Notes: generated from the letters alone by a model not told the origin. A stretch of 64,000 nt of DNA from Micromonospora rubida (GCF_009908295.1 NZ_JAAALO010000001.1:186001-250000), one strand, 5' to 3'. Shown: positions 1 to 8,975, numbered from the stretch's first letter. Translations and numbers: made by a program.

Positions 1-144
1 ATGCTACGTCAGCATCCACTGTGGTTAGAGCGCTCCTCAGTGGATCATGAGTCGGGTTCGCGACAATTCGCGGCATGGATCATCGCCTTGGTTCTCCTGA
101 GCCGGAACAAGGTGGACATCGACCGCTTCCTGCCCGTGGCATGA
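1..144 (+). CDS. Short or 5'-truncated ORF of unknown function
   Basis: Frame 1 is open from the first base to a TGA at 142-144 (47 codons). The last half reads like real protein (AAWIIALVLLSRNKVDID), a hydrophobic stretch followed by a charged tail. It could be the end of a gene beginning left of the window or a short ORF starting with the ATG at base 1. No family recognised. An 8-bp inverted repeat (ATCCACTG at 14-21, CAGTGGAT at 38-45) lies inside it, which argues somewhat against a normal CDS. Confidence 0.25.
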   Translation: MLRQHPLWLERSSVDHESGSRQFAAWIIALVLLSRNKVDIDRFLPVA

Positions 145-195
145 TCTGAGTCCCGGTTCATCGGGTGTTCGTGCGGATCTCGGGGAGAGCGGCAG

Positions 196-1542
196 GTGCG
201 ACAGCAGTCTGGTAGCGGAGCCTGTGGTGGCTGGTCGCGGCGCTCGGTGTTGCTGACCACCGGCCTCGTCGTCGCCGGCTGCGGGAAGCAGGAACGACCC
301 GAACTCCAGGACGAGGGCAGCCAGTCCACGGGCATGCCCACCAAGGCGGCGCTGCAGACCCTGCTCGACCGGCGGGCCGAGGCGTTGCAGAAGGGCGACG
401 AAGCGGCCTTCCTGGCAGACCTGAACCAGTCTGACGACAAGCTGGTCCAGGGGCAGAAGCTGCTCTTCGGCAACCTGCGCAAGCTCAAGCTGGCCACCTT
501 CCGGTACGTCACGAACCAGGCCATCGCTCTGCCGGACGGTGACGTGCGCCGATTCCTCCCGGTGCACGAGGTGGTGCAGCTCAGCGCGGACGCCGGCCCC
601 GGCGGGGTGGCACCCGCCTCCAGTCACCGCTACTCGGTGGCGCGCCGCGACGGCCGGTTGGTGATCACCGAGATCCTTCCGGTCACCAGGGAGAACACCA
701 AGGAGCTGGGTGGGCCCAACGCCCTGCCCGGAAACGCCCCCTGGCACCTCACGCCGCTGACCGTCCAGCATGTCGACAGCGCCTGCCTGATCGCCGACGC
801 CAGCGTGTCGGATCTTCAGCGCTACGCCGACGCCGCGAGCAGCGAGATCCGCCATGTCGAGTCACTCTGGGGTGACCGGCTCCGGTTCCCGGGCTACGTG
901 CTGTTCCTGACGCGGGACGCGGAGAACTTCAAGAAGTGGTTCAGCTTCGGTAGCGCCGGCAACTTCAAGCCCGAGGTCGAGGGTTTCCAGGTCCCGCAGT
1001 ACGGGGTGCGCCAGACCGGCGATGTCTACCACGAGCAGTACGCGGGCTCCCGGATCGTGGTCAACCTCAGGACCATCGCGGCCTTCGACGACGACCCGCG
1101 CCGAGTGATCCGGCACGAGCTCGCGCACAGCATCAGTTCCCGGGCCACCACGCTCAGCCCGGGTGGCTGGGTGCTGGGCGCACCGACCTGGGCCGTCGAG
1201 GGCTTCGCCCGCTGGACCGAGCAGATCAACGAGCGCCCGTACCTCGCCAGCCGGGTGGCGGCCGGCGCGTTCCAGGGCAGGGTGCCCGCCTCGACGGACT
1301 TCTACGGTCGGGATATGACCTTCAACTACGCATTGTCGTCGACGGTCTTCTCCTTCGTGGAGCGGAAGAAGGGCCGAGCCGCTGCGGTCGAGTTCTACGC
1401 CAGCGTGATCAAGTACAACGACCTCGAGGGCGAGCCGTTGGTGGACGCCCCGATCTTCAACGCCATCTGCAAGCGGGTGCTCGGCACGACGAGCAGCGCC
1501 TTCGCCGAGCAGTGGGCGAGCTTCGTACGAAATGGAGCGTGA
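196..1542 (+). CDS. Lipoprotein with HExxH zinc-peptidase-like domain
   Basis: Predicted 448-residue secreted lipoprotein. The N-terminus has twin arginines and a hydrophobic stretch ending in a lipobox (VVAGC, Cys about residue 29), so it should be lipid-anchored outside the membrane. The C-terminal half contains HELAH near residues 306-310, the HExxH signature of zincin metallopeptidases, followed by WAVEGFARW about 30 residues later; this resembles the peptidase MA-like arrangement in which a downstream Glu helps bind zinc. The middle region has no motif I recognise. GTG at 196 is chosen because it puts the signal peptide at the N-terminus. The next gene overlaps it by 11 bp, so the two are probably co-transcribed. 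Substrate unknown; the catalytic assignment rests on the motif alone. Confidence 0.8.
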   Translation: MRQQSGSGACGGWSRRSVLLTTGLVVAGCGKQERPELQDEGSQSTGMPTKAALQTLLDRRAEALQKGDEAAFLADLNQSDDKLVQGQKLLFGNLRKLKLATFRYVTNQAIALPDGDVRRFLPVHEVVQLSADAGPGGVAPASSHRYSVARRDGRLVITEILPVTRENTKELGGPNALPGNAPWHLTPLTVQHVDSACLIADASVSDLQRYADAASSEIRHVESLWGDRLRFPGYVLFLTRDAENFKKWFSFGSAGNFKPEVEGFQVPQYGVRQTGDVYHEQYAGSRIVVNLRTIAAFDDDPRRVIRHELAHSISSRATTLSPGGWVLGAPTWAVEGFARWTEQINERPYLASRVAAGAFQGRVPASTDFYGRDMTFNYALSSTVFSFVERKKGRAAAVEFYASVIKYNDLEGEPLVDAPIFNAICKRVLGTTSSAFAEQWASFVRNGA

Positions 1543-2170
1543 CGCGGTGCAGGCGACGCCCCCCACCGTCCCGGGCGAGCCCGCCCTGCCGTCCGGTCCG
1601 GCCGCCGCCGGAGCGAAGGAAGGGCGGCGCGGGACGGGCCGGCGGCGGCTGGTCCTCGTCGCCGCGGTGGTTGGCCTGGTCGCGCTGCTCGGCGCCGGCG
1701 CCGGCGGTTACGCCATCGCCCGCGACTCGAAGCTCGGCGAGCAGACCGCCTCCTGTGGGAACAGCCGATGCTTTCCCGGCATCACGCCGGCCATGGTGGT
1801 CGAGGCGCTCACGCGGAAGGGCTTCGCCTGCGAGGAGGAACGCCGCGGCGACTGGACCTGCCGGCTCACGATCGCTGGCGCGGAATTCAGGGCATATGTC
1901 GAAAGCTACGAGGGCTTGATCAGCGATTTCTCCGGGTCGGTGCACCCCGGCTACGAGGACGAGGTCCCGGCGATGACCAGGTCCTTCCTCGGCTGGCTCG
2001 GGTCCATCCCGGTCGCCCACGACCCGGTCCTCGCCGGGGAGGTTCGCGGCTGGCTCGACCAGCACTTCGAGGGCGGCGCGGAAGCCAGGGCCACCATCGG
2101 TCATTACCGCTACGAGTTGAACGCCGAGGAAAAGGCAAACATCGATCTTCGGGTCTGGGTGGAAGAGTGA
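1532..2170 (+). CDS. Membrane-anchored hypothetical protein
   Basis: 212 residues: a Pro/Ala/Gly-rich cytoplasmic head of about 35 residues, an Arg-rich stretch, one transmembrane helix (about residues 38-60, LVLVAAVVGLVALLGAGAGG) and an extracytoplasmic domain with several Cys. The start ATG overlaps the end of the lipoprotein gene by 11 bp, and the following gene begins within or 2 bp after its stop. The three genes look like one operon for envelope-associated proteins. The extracellular domain resembles that of the next protein in size and topology (single helix, then about 150 residues with paired Cys), suggesting they may be distant paralogues. Function unknown. Confidence 0.65.
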   Translation: MERDAVQATPPTVPGEPALPSGPAAAGAKEGRRGTGRRRLVLVAAVVGLVALLGAGAGGYAIARDSKLGEQTASCGNSRCFPGITPAMVVEALTRKGFACEEERRGDWTCRLTIAGAEFRAYVESYEGLISDFSGSVHPGYEDEVPAMTRSFLGWLGSIPVAHDPVLAGEVRGWLDQHFEGGAEARATIGHYRYELNAEEKANIDLRVWVEE

Positions 2171-2172
2171 AC

Positions 2173-2847
2173 ATGCCGCATCAGCCGCCCACGAACGCCG
2201 ACGCCCAGTCGGCTGGCACGCCGCCGACGGCCGCCCCGCCGCCCGGAGGTCCCGGGCGCTCCCCCGCGCCGGGCAAGGCCCTGCTGGTGCTGGCCGTGGT
2301 CGCCCCCCTCGTCCTGTGCGGGCTCGTCGGCGTGCTGTCCGGTGGGATCGTCGCAACGTCGACCACCGATCCCGTGGGGCCGTCGGCGCTGCCGTCGACC
2401 GACGCCGACTTCCCCTCCGTGGATCGGCGCTACCTGCCCGGGGTCAAGGTCGCGACCGTCGTCGAAGACTGGTTGAAGAAGACCAACTCCTACACCTGTA
2501 CGCCCCCCGAGCGGCCCAGCAGGACCCTCAGCGAGGCACCGCAGCGCCAGGGGTGCACGGCCCCGGGCAACCTGAGGTGGAAGCTGAGCGTCGACGTCGA
2601 GTTCGACGACGAGACGCATGTGCGGCACGTCAGGGGGGACTGCGTGTTCAAGCCGGGTGCCAAGGTGTGCGCCTCGCTCTTCGCCACCATGGCCGACGCC
2701 GTGCTGTCCGGGAACCCGGAGCTGCGCAAGCAGGCGTACGAGTGGGCGGAGAAGAACGCCGAGGCGGACAACGTCACCACGATCGGGGGCGTCCGGTTCA
2801 CGATCAAGCTGGAGCCGCGCAGCATCACGGCGGAGCCAGCCCTCTGA
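2173..2847 (+). CDS. Membrane-anchored hypothetical protein
   Basis: 224 residues from ATG 2173; an in-frame GTG at 2167 would overlap the preceding TGA (GTGA). ATG is preferred because GGAAGAG ends about 7 bases upstream. Topology: Pro-rich cytoplasmic head (about 30 residues), one transmembrane segment (about residues 37-60, LLVLAVVAPLVLCGLVGVLS), then an extracellular domain with four Cys (CTCTP-type spacing early, C...VC later) compatible with disulfides. It is the third gene of the lipoprotein-peptidase operon and has the same plan as its upstream neighbour. No domain recognised. Confidence 0.65.
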   Translation: MPHQPPTNADAQSAGTPPTAAPPPGGPGRSPAPGKALLVLAVVAPLVLCGLVGVLSGGIVATSTTDPVGPSALPSTDADFPSVDRRYLPGVKVATVVEDWLKKTNSYTCTPPERPSRTLSEAPQRQGCTAPGNLRWKLSVDVEFDDETHVRHVRGDCVFKPGAKVCASLFATMADAVLSGNPELRKQAYEWAEKNAEADNVTTIGGVRFTIKLEPRSITAEPAL

Positions 2848-2989
2848 CACTCCAGCGTCGCCTGGCTTGGCGTTAAGCCGGGGGCCACGCCGGAGCCGCC
2901 ATCGTCATTGGTTTATTTGCATGTGTCGATTGGTTCGGGTATGAAGGCTGGAAGCACGTCTGGATGCTGGTTCCTGGGGAGGAGCGACG

Positions 2990-4219
2990 ATGAGACACAC
3001 CCTGCGCCGTCTGCGAACGGCGGCGGTAGCGCTCGGCGCCTGCACACTCGGGCTGAGTCTGCTGTCAGTACCCGCCGCCGAGGCGTACTCGGCTCAGCCT
3101 CTCGCACCGCAGTCCGAGCGGGCACCCGAATCGGCCCAGTTCACGGCCGAGGGCGTCACCACAGTCGGTGAACTCCGCACCGTCACCGGCTCGCCGTCCT
3201 CCGCCCAGGCCGCCGGGACGCAGATCATTCGGCACCCCGGCGCGGCGTACGTCAAGGTGCACTTCAGCTCACTGCGGCTGGCCCCCGGCGACCACGTGAC
3301 CGTGTCGAGCCCCGACGGCCGGGAGAGCTACCGGTACGACCGCCACCTGAACCGGGCGACCGGCTCGGACTACACCACCGACGGACAGCCGGGCTTCTGG
3401 GCGATGTCGGTGGAGGGCGACACCGCAGTGGTGACCCTGCACAGCAGCCGCTCCTCCTCCGACAACGCCGCGGTCGTCGACAAGTTCTGGCGCGGCTACG
3501 ACCGCGCGGAGATCGCCCGGCACAACTTCTCCACGCAGTCCGTCTGCAGCACCGACGCTCGCCGCGACGTGGTCTGCTACCAGAGCAGCCACCCCACCGA
3601 GTACGCCCGCGGCCAAGCTGCGGCCAAGCTGCTGATCAGCGGCGGCGGGTCGTGCACCACCTGGCGGGTCGGCAACACCAACCGCATGCTCACCAACAAG
3701 CACTGCTTCTCGACGCAGGCCGCCGTCAGCGGCAGCGAGATGCAGTTCAACTACCAGTGCGCCACCTGCGGCGGCTCGAACCCCGGCGCCGGCACCAAGG
3801 TCAGCGGCGCCACCCTCTACAAGGTCAGCAGCGGCGGCTCAAGCGACCTCGACTACACCCTGTACTCGGTGAACAACTTCGCCAACATCCAAGGGTTCGG
3901 CACCCTGTACCTGGCGACGACGGCCACCACCACCGGCACGCGGATCTACATCCCCGGGCACGGCGACGGCAGCCCGAAGCGACTGTCGATCTACGAGGAC
4001 ACCCAGAACGGCACGACGTGCAGCGTGAAGAACGCCAACTACAACACCTCGAACATCAGCTACAGCTGTGACACCTCCGGCGGCAACTCGGGCTCGCCGG
4101 TGCTGAACGCCAGCCACCGGGTGGTCGCCCTGCACCACCTCGGCGGCTGCCCGTCGAACCAGGGCGCGAAGGCACACCTGATCTACAACGAAATCGCCAG
4201 CATGATCGACAACGGCTGA
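2990..4219 (+). CDS. Secreted trypsin-like serine protease
   Basis: 409 residues. A Sec signal peptide (charged MRHTLRRLRTA, hydrophobic core, AEA cleavage region near residue 32) is followed by a roughly 180-residue pro-region and a chymotrypsin-fold catalytic domain. The triad is visible: His238 in TNKHC, Asp288 (or Asp286) in SDLDY, and Ser367 in GGNSGSP. Cys pairs in the protease domain (CTTW...HC, CATC) fit extracellular disulfides. It is most like the bacterial trypsin-like or lysyl-endopeptidase-like proteases secreted by actinomycetes. GGAGG at 2978-2982 is well spaced for ATG 2990. It stands alone between the operon to its left and a strong hairpin to its right. Substrate specificity cannot be read. 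Confidence 0.9.
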   Translation: MRHTLRRLRTAAVALGACTLGLSLLSVPAAEAYSAQPLAPQSERAPESAQFTAEGVTTVGELRTVTGSPSSAQAAGTQIIRHPGAAYVKVHFSSLRLAPGDHVTVSSPDGRESYRYDRHLNRATGSDYTTDGQPGFWAMSVEGDTAVVTLHSSRSSSDNAAVVDKFWRGYDRAEIARHNFSTQSVCSTDARRDVVCYQSSHPTEYARGQAAAKLLISGGGSCTTWRVGNTNRMLTNKHCFSTQAAVSGSEMQFNYQCATCGGSNPGAGTKVSGATLYKVSSGGSSDLDYTLYSVNNFANIQGFGTLYLATTATTTGTRIYIPGHGDGSPKRLSIYEDTQNGTTCSVKNANYNTSNISYSCDTSGGNSGSPVLNASHRVVALHHLGGCPSNQGAKAHLIYNEIASMIDNG

Positions 4220-4236
4220 CGACAACGCACAACCAC

Positions 4237-4271
4237 GGGCCGCCGGGGCGCGACACTCGCCCCGGCGGCCC
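4237..4271 (+). terminator. 14-bp perfect hairpin after the protease gene
   Basis: GGGCCGCCGGGGCG (4237-4250) and its exact complement (4258-4271) enclose a 7-base loop, starting 18 bases after the protease stop. No U-tract follows, which is common for actinomycete intrinsic terminators. Confidence 0.7.
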
Positions 4272-4302
4272 GCCTGCTCCCCCACCCTGTCCCGCCCCCC
4301 AT

Positions 4303-4381
4303 CCCCGCGATCTTGCACCCCGGGCCCCGACAGAAGGCGCAAAAGCCTCACCACAGGGGCCGAAGGTGCAAGATCGCGGGG
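4303..4381. repeat. Intergenic inverted repeat with CCGCGATCTTGCAC arms
   Basis: A 17-bp perfect inverted repeat: 4303-4319 (CCCCGCGATCTTGCACC) and 4365-4381, spacer 45 bases. From memory, arms with this core recur between genes in Micromonospora and relatives; here it occurs once, between convergently spaced transcription units downstream of the protease. It could fold in RNA or DNA; its role is unknown. Confidence 0.65.
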
Positions 4382-4513
4382 GTGGGTGGGGGGTGTCCCC
4401 CGGGCGAGCTACTCGCGAGTGTCCACCGCACGGTGACGACTGCTGGCCGGCTACTCCATAGCGTTTGACGTGGCCGCTGTGCTCCAGCCGCGGACCTCGT
4501 CGGAGGAGTCGTC

Positions 4514-5350
4514 ATGCGTTTGTTGAAGCAGTTCGTGGCCGTTGCAGCGGTCACCTTCGTCGGCAGTCAGGCCGTCGCCGCGGTGGAGGGGAACGCCTGG
4601 CTCGCCCTGCCCCTGGGCGTGTTGGCGGCGGTGGCCGCGATCGGTGTCTACGCGTGGGTGGTGCGGCGTACCGAGCGCCGGGCGGTCACGGAGGTGGCCC
4701 GGGCCGGGGCCCGCGCCCGGATCGTCCGGGGGGTGCTGATCGGGTTCGGGATGTTCGCGGCCGTCATCGTCAACATCGCCTTCATCGGCGGCTACCACGT
4801 CCACGGCCTGGGCTCGGTGTCGGGCGCGGTGGCGCTGTTCGGGTTCATGGCCGCCGCCGCCACGACCGAGGAGCTGCTCTTCCGCGGCGTCCTGTTCCGC
4901 ATCGTCGAGGAACGCACGGGCACCTGGATCGCGCTGTTGCTGACCGGCGTGGTGTTCGGCCTGATGCACCTGCTCAACCCGGACGCCAGCCTGTGGGGCG
5001 CGATCGCCATCGCGATCGAGGCCGGTTTCATGCTCGCCGCCTGCTACGCCGCCACCCGCAACCTGTGGGTGCCGATCGGCCTGCACTTCGGCTGGAACTT
5101 CGCCGCGGGCGGCCTCTTCAGCGTCGTGGTCTCCGGCAACGGCGAGTCGAAGGGGCTGCTGGACGCCACGACGTCGGGCCCCGCCCTGCTCACCGGCGGC
5201 GACTTCGGGCCGGAGGGAAGCCTGTACACGGTGGCGGCGGGTGTGGTGCTGACCCTGGTGTTCATGTGGCTGGCCCACCGCCGCGGCAACCTCGTCCCGC
5301 GTCGCCGCCGCGCGGTCGGCGTCGAGCCGGCGACCGCTACGGTTTCCTGA
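4514..5350 (+). CDS. CPBP-family intramembrane metalloprotease
   Basis: 278 residues with about six hydrophobic segments. It carries the CPBP (Abi/CAAX prenyl-protease-related) signature: EELLFRGVLFR around residues 117-127 (EExxxR), FGLMHLLN about 30 residues later (FxxxH) and a later GLHFGWNF. In the family these residues bind metal inside the membrane and cleave peptides or membrane substrates; the specific role here is not known. The stop overlaps the start of the histidine kinase by one base (TGATG), so the protease is co-translated with the two-component system and may process its sensor or a signal. Gene start supported by GGAGGAG-like sequence just upstream (4500-4510). Confidence 0.88.
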   Translation: MRLLKQFVAVAAVTFVGSQAVAAVEGNAWLALPLGVLAAVAAIGVYAWVVRRTERRAVTEVARAGARARIVRGVLIGFGMFAAVIVNIAFIGGYHVHGLGSVSGAVALFGFMAAAATTEELLFRGVLFRIVEERTGTWIALLLTGVVFGLMHLLNPDASLWGAIAIAIEAGFMLAACYAATRNLWVPIGLHFGWNFAAGGLFSVVVSGNGESKGLLDATTSGPALLTGGDFGPEGSLYTVAAGVVLTLVFMWLAHRRGNLVPRRRRAVGVEPATATVS

Positions 5351-6504
5351 TGATCGGCCTTCGGATGGTTCCGGACTCGTGGCGGCGGTGGGACGTCACG
5401 GTCCGGGATCTCCCGTTGGCGCTGCTGGTCGCCCTCGCGTCGGTGGTGCCGGCGCTGCACAACCACGGTACGCAGCTCGGTGACCTGCCGGGGCGTCCCT
5501 TCGACGCGCTGACCGTCGGGGTGGTCGCCCTGGAGTGCCTCCCGCTGGCCGTCCGCCGACGCTGGCCGGCGCTCTGCCTCGCCCTGGTGTCGGTCGGCTT
5601 CGCCATCGACCAGCTCCGCGCCTACCACACGGTCGCGGGCGCCGCGCTGGCCATCGCGCTGGTGAGCGCGGGGGCCCACCTGGAGCGTCGTCGGCGTACC
5701 ACCGTGGCCCTGGCCTCCGCCGCGTACGTGGTGCTGGCCGTCGCCCTCGACCGGCTCGGGTCGACCGAGGGCGTGACCGGGTTCGTCACGTTCTACCTGG
5801 CGACGACCCTCGCCTGGGGCATCGGGGCCTGGCTGCGGCAGTCCCGGGCCGCCGAGGCCGAGCGCCGCCGCCACGTCGCCGTGACCGCCCGCGCCGCCGA
5901 ACGCACCCGCATCGCCCGCGAGCTCCACGACGTCGTGACCCACCACGTGACGGCGATGGTGGTGCAGGCCGAGGCGGCGCGCTACCTGACCGCCGCCCCC
6001 GAACGCCTCGACACGACCCTGACCGCCATCACCGACACCGGCCGGCGGGCCATCACCGACCTGCGGCACCTGCTCGACCTGCTCAACCCCGACCACAGCG
6101 CCGAGCCGCGTACGCCGTCCGTCGGCGAGCTGCGCGCCCTGGTGGAGCAGGCCCGGCAGGCCGGGCAGCCGGTGGAGTTCACCGAGGAGGGTACGCCGGC
6201 GGAGACGACCGGCGGAGACGAGCTCGCGGCGTACCGGGTCGTGCAGGAGGCGCTGACGAACGCCCTCAAGTACGCCCACGGCAGCCGCACCGCTGTTCAC
6301 GTGCACCATGGCGAAAGGGAGATCACGGTGGAAGTCAGCACCGACGGCTCGGGCTCGTACGCCGGGGCCCTCGGCGGGAGCGGGCGCGGCCTCGCGGGGC
6401 TCCGCGAACGGGTCGACGTGCTCGGTGGCGAGTTCAGCGCGGGACGGCGGGCGGGCGGCGGCTTCGTCGTACGGGCCCGCATTCCCACCGGGAGCCCGTC
6501 GTGA
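5350..6504 (+). CDS. Sensor histidine kinase (NarL-type partner)
   Basis: 384 residues. The N-terminal half contains about four to five hydrophobic helices with little extracellular loop, so it likely senses something in the membrane. The HisKA_3-type dimerisation box ERTRIARELHDVVTHHV carries the phosphoacceptor His193. The C-terminal HATPase domain shows an N-box (VVQEALTNALKYA) and a G-box (GSGRGLAGLRERV). ATG 5350 overlaps the CPBP protease stop by one base; the response regulator starts at GTG 6501, overlapping this stop (GTGA). Tight overlap of all three indicates one operon. Signal unknown. Confidence 0.92.
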   Translation: MIGLRMVPDSWRRWDVTVRDLPLALLVALASVVPALHNHGTQLGDLPGRPFDALTVGVVALECLPLAVRRRWPALCLALVSVGFAIDQLRAYHTVAGAALAIALVSAGAHLERRRRTTVALASAAYVVLAVALDRLGSTEGVTGFVTFYLATTLAWGIGAWLRQSRAAEAERRRHVAVTARAAERTRIARELHDVVTHHVTAMVVQAEAARYLTAAPERLDTTLTAITDTGRRAITDLRHLLDLLNPDHSAEPRTPSVGELRALVEQARQAGQPVEFTEEGTPAETTGGDELAAYRVVQEALTNALKYAHGSRTAVHVHHGEREITVEVSTDGSGSYAGALGGSGRGLAGLRERVDVLGGEFSAGRRAGGGFVVRARIPTGSPS

Positions 6505-7160
6505 CCGCGCCGATCCGGGTGCTGGTCTGCGACGACCAGGCGCTGATCCGTACCGGCTTCGCGACGATCATCGGCGCCCAGCCCGACCTGGAGGTGGTGG
6601 GCGAGTGCGGGGACGGGCGTGCCGCGGTCGACCTCGCCGGTCGACTGCACCCGGACGTGGTCGTGATGGACGTACGGATGCCGGTGCTCGACGGCATCAA
6701 GGCGACCCGGCTGCTGGCCGGCGCCGGGGTGGCGCACCCCGTCAAGGTGCTGGTGGTGACGACGTTCAACCTCGACGAGTACGTGTACGAGGCGCTGCGC
6801 GCGGGAGCGAGCGGGTTCCTGCTCAAGGACGCCCCGCCGGCTCAACTGCTGCACGGCATCCGCACCGTCGCGAGCGGTGCCGCGCTGCTGGCGCCCGAGG
6901 TGACCCGGCAGCTCGTGGGCAGGTACGCGGCGCGGATCCGTCCCGCCGAGGGCACCCCGGACGACGTGGGGCTGACCCCGCGCGAACTGGAGGTGTTACG
7001 CCTCATCGCCGACGGCCTGTCCAACGGTGAGATCGCCGCGACGCTGGTGATCAGCCACGAGACCGTCAAGACGTACGTGTCGCGCATCCTCACCAAGCTC
7101 GACCTGCGCGACCGCGTGCAGGCCGTGGTCTACGCCTACCGCCGGGGCCTGGTCACCTGA
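6501..7160 (+). CDS. LuxR/NarL-family response regulator
   Basis: 219 residues. Receiver domain: acidic pair in VCDDQ, phosphoacceptor Asp57 in VVMDVRMP, Thr in VTTF and Lys in LLKDAPP. C-terminal LuxR-type HTH from about residue 155 (LTPRELEVLRLIADGLSNGEIA, shown here to the conserved helix start; then SHETVKTYVSRILTKL). It should be phosphorylated by the kinase encoded immediately upstream and regulate transcription, probably including its own operon. GTG 6501 is dictated by the GTGA overlap and by the start of the receiver beta strand only eight codons in. Confidence 0.93.
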   Translation: MTAPIRVLVCDDQALIRTGFATIIGAQPDLEVVGECGDGRAAVDLAGRLHPDVVVMDVRMPVLDGIKATRLLAGAGVAHPVKVLVVTTFNLDEYVYEALRAGASGFLLKDAPPAQLLHGIRTVASGAALLAPEVTRQLVGRYAARIRPAEGTPDDVGLTPRELEVLRLIADGLSNGEIAATLVISHETVKTYVSRILTKLDLRDRVQAVVYAYRRGLVT

Positions 7161-7208
7161 AAGGGGTGCTCCGCTCCGCGCGGCCGGGGAGATGGGACGT
7201 TTTCACCG

Positions 7209-8468
7209 TCACGTGTGACCAGCCGTCGGCGGCGACCAGTCACCCACCTGCTCGCGCATGGCGACGAGGTGTTGGCGTAGTGCTGCCTCGGTGGTCAGTG
7301 AAATGGCCTTGTCGAAGGCGTCCCGGGCGGCGTCGGTGTCACCGGCTCGCGCGAGCAGGTGGGCCCGGGTGGCCCAGGCGGGCTGGAAACGCTGAGCCGC
7401 CGGCCCGGTCAGGGTGTCGAGCAGGGTCAGCCCGGCCTGCGGCCCGTCGGTCTGGGCGAGCACCGCCGCGAGCGACACGGTGCCGCCGAGCGTGGGGACC
7501 ACGGACAGCAGGGCCTGGTGCAGGGTACGTAGCGCGGCCCAGTCGGTGTGCCCGGTGACCCGCCGGGCACAGTGCACGGACTGGATGGCGGCCTCCAGCT
7601 GAAAGCGCCCTGTCCGACGCAGGCGGTGGGCGTCACGCAGGTACCGCTCCCCACGCTCGATCAACTCGCCGTTCCACGCGGTGACATCCTGTTCGGCCAG
7701 GGCGAGGAACCTCCCGTCGGGGGCGGTCCGGGTGCGGTTGCGTGCCGACGACAGGCAGATCAGGGCGGCCAGGCCGAGCACCTCCGGCTCGTTCGGGAGC
7801 AGGCCGGCGAGGGTTTCGGCTAGGTGCAACGCCTCGCCGCTCAGGTGTTCCCGTTCGGTCGGCGCGGCAATGCCCTGCCAGTCGATGGCGTAGGCGCCGT
7901 AGACGGCTTCCAGCACGGCGGCCAGCCGGCCCGGCATGGCCGACCGGTCCGGGATCGTGAACGGGATGCCTGCGTCGCGGATGCGGCGTTTGGCCCGGAC
8001 CAGTCGCTGCAACATGGTGGGCGCGGGCACGGCGAAGGCCCTGGCGATGTCCTGCGAGGCGACCCCGAGCACGGTCTGCAGCATCAGCGGGGTACGGATC
8101 GTCGCTTCGATGGCGGGGTGGGCGCAGACGAACAGCAGCGCCAGACGGTGCTCGGGTATCGCGTCGGGGTCGACGTCGTCGACGGTGTGCAGGTGCAACG
8201 CCTCGTCCAGCGCGACGCTGGTGCGGTGGGCGGCCGACCGGTACCGGTCGCGCTGGCGGTTACGGGCCACGGTCAGCAGCCACGCCTGCGGGTTGTCCGG
8301 CACGCCGGTGTCCGGCCAACGGGTCAGGGCCTGCTCGAACGCGTCGGCCAAGGCGTCCTCGGCCGCGACGATGTCCCCGCTGCGCGCGGCCAAAAGGGCC
8401 AGCAGGCGGCCGTAGCAGGTACGGGCGGTGTCCTCCGCCCGTACCCACGCGGTGGCTACTTCGTCCAC
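7209..8468 (-). CDS. ECF sigma factor, ECF42-like with long C-terminal extension
   Basis: 419 residues from GTG 8468; an in-frame start at 8534 would extend it further into the neighbouring gene. Region sigma2 is at the N-terminus (DALADAFEQALTRWP, then NPQAWLLTVARNRQRDR) and sigma4 around residues 110-160 (VLGVASQDIARAFAVPAPTM). The remaining 240 residues are a helical, TPR-like extension. This architecture and the adjacent DGPF gene match the ECF42 group, whose extension is reported to be needed for activity and which lack a classical anti-sigma factor. It overlaps the upstream DGPF gene by 13 bp, so both are expressed together. Family assignment is by architecture and context. Confidence 0.88.
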   Translation of the reverse strand: MDEVATAWVRAEDTARTCYGRLLALLAARSGDIVAAEDALADAFEQALTRWPDTGVPDNPQAWLLTVARNRQRDRYRSAAHRTSVALDEALHLHTVDDVDPDAIPEHRLALLFVCAHPAIEATIRTPLMLQTVLGVASQDIARAFAVPAPTMLQRLVRAKRRIRDAGIPFTIPDRSAMPGRLAAVLEAVYGAYAIDWQGIAAPTEREHLSGEALHLAETLAGLLPNEPEVLGLAALICLSSARNRTRTAPDGRFLALAEQDVTAWNGELIERGERYLRDAHRLRRTGRFQLEAAIQSVHCARRVTGHTDWAALRTLHQALLSVVPTLGGTVSLAAVLAQTDGPQAGLTLLDTLTGPAAQRFQPAWATRAHLLARAGDTDAARDAFDKAISLTTEAALRQHLVAMREQVGDWSPPTAGHT

Positions 8469-8827
8469 TGGCCGTTCAGGAACGCGGTCGCCGTCGGGCG
8501 CACCTCGACGGTGCCGTACTGGGCGCCGGGACACCGCTCGGCCCAGGCCAGCGCGGCATCCAGATCCTCGACGTCGATGACGAACACGCCCGCCAGGGCT
8601 TCCTTCGTGTCGGCGAACGGCCCGTCCTGCACCTGCAGGCTCCCGGCGCGCAGCGTGACGGTCGTGCTCGCCGTACTCGGCTGCAACACATCAGCGGACC
8701 GCAGCACCCCGGCTACCTCCAGGTCCCTGGCGTACGCCTGGAACGCCTGTTGCGCCGCGGCGATTGTTTCCTCGGGGACCTCCCCCGCAGTCGGCTCCAG
8801 ATTGTGCAACAGCAGGCAGTAACGCAT
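8456..8827 (-). CDS. DGPF-domain (YCII/YciI-like) protein
   Basis: 123 residues; small alpha/beta protein of the YCII superfamily with the DGPF signature (VQDGPFADTKE, residues about 66-76), plus conserved MRYCLLLH at the N-terminus and a GAQYGTVEVRP strand near the end. In actinomycetes such proteins are encoded beside ECF42 sigma factors and are their typical regulon members; biochemical activity is unknown. It is the first gene of a two-gene operon with the sigma factor. ATG 8827 is preceded by GAGAAGG. Confidence 0.88.
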   Translation of the reverse strand: MRYCLLLHNLEPTAGEVPEETIAAAQQAFQAYARDLEVAGVLRSADVLQPSTASTTVTLRAGSLQVQDGPFADTKEALAGVFVIDVEDLDAALAWAERCPGAQYGTVEVRPTATAFLNGQWTK

Positions 8828-8975
8828 CGAAGTACCTTCTCTTCCACCACACGGAGCCGCCCCTTGCGGCTCCTACCAGTGATGACGAACAGCGGCCGCG
8901 CAGAACGACACCGCCCACACATGATGGCCCCGGCTGACCGGGTGGGTGTGGAGGTCAGTCATCTCCACCGCCAGC

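Noticed and set aside
37..855. 272-residue minus-strand ORF at the left end
   Set aside because: It is antisense to the lipoprotein gene, which has a signal peptide, lipobox and HExxH motif.
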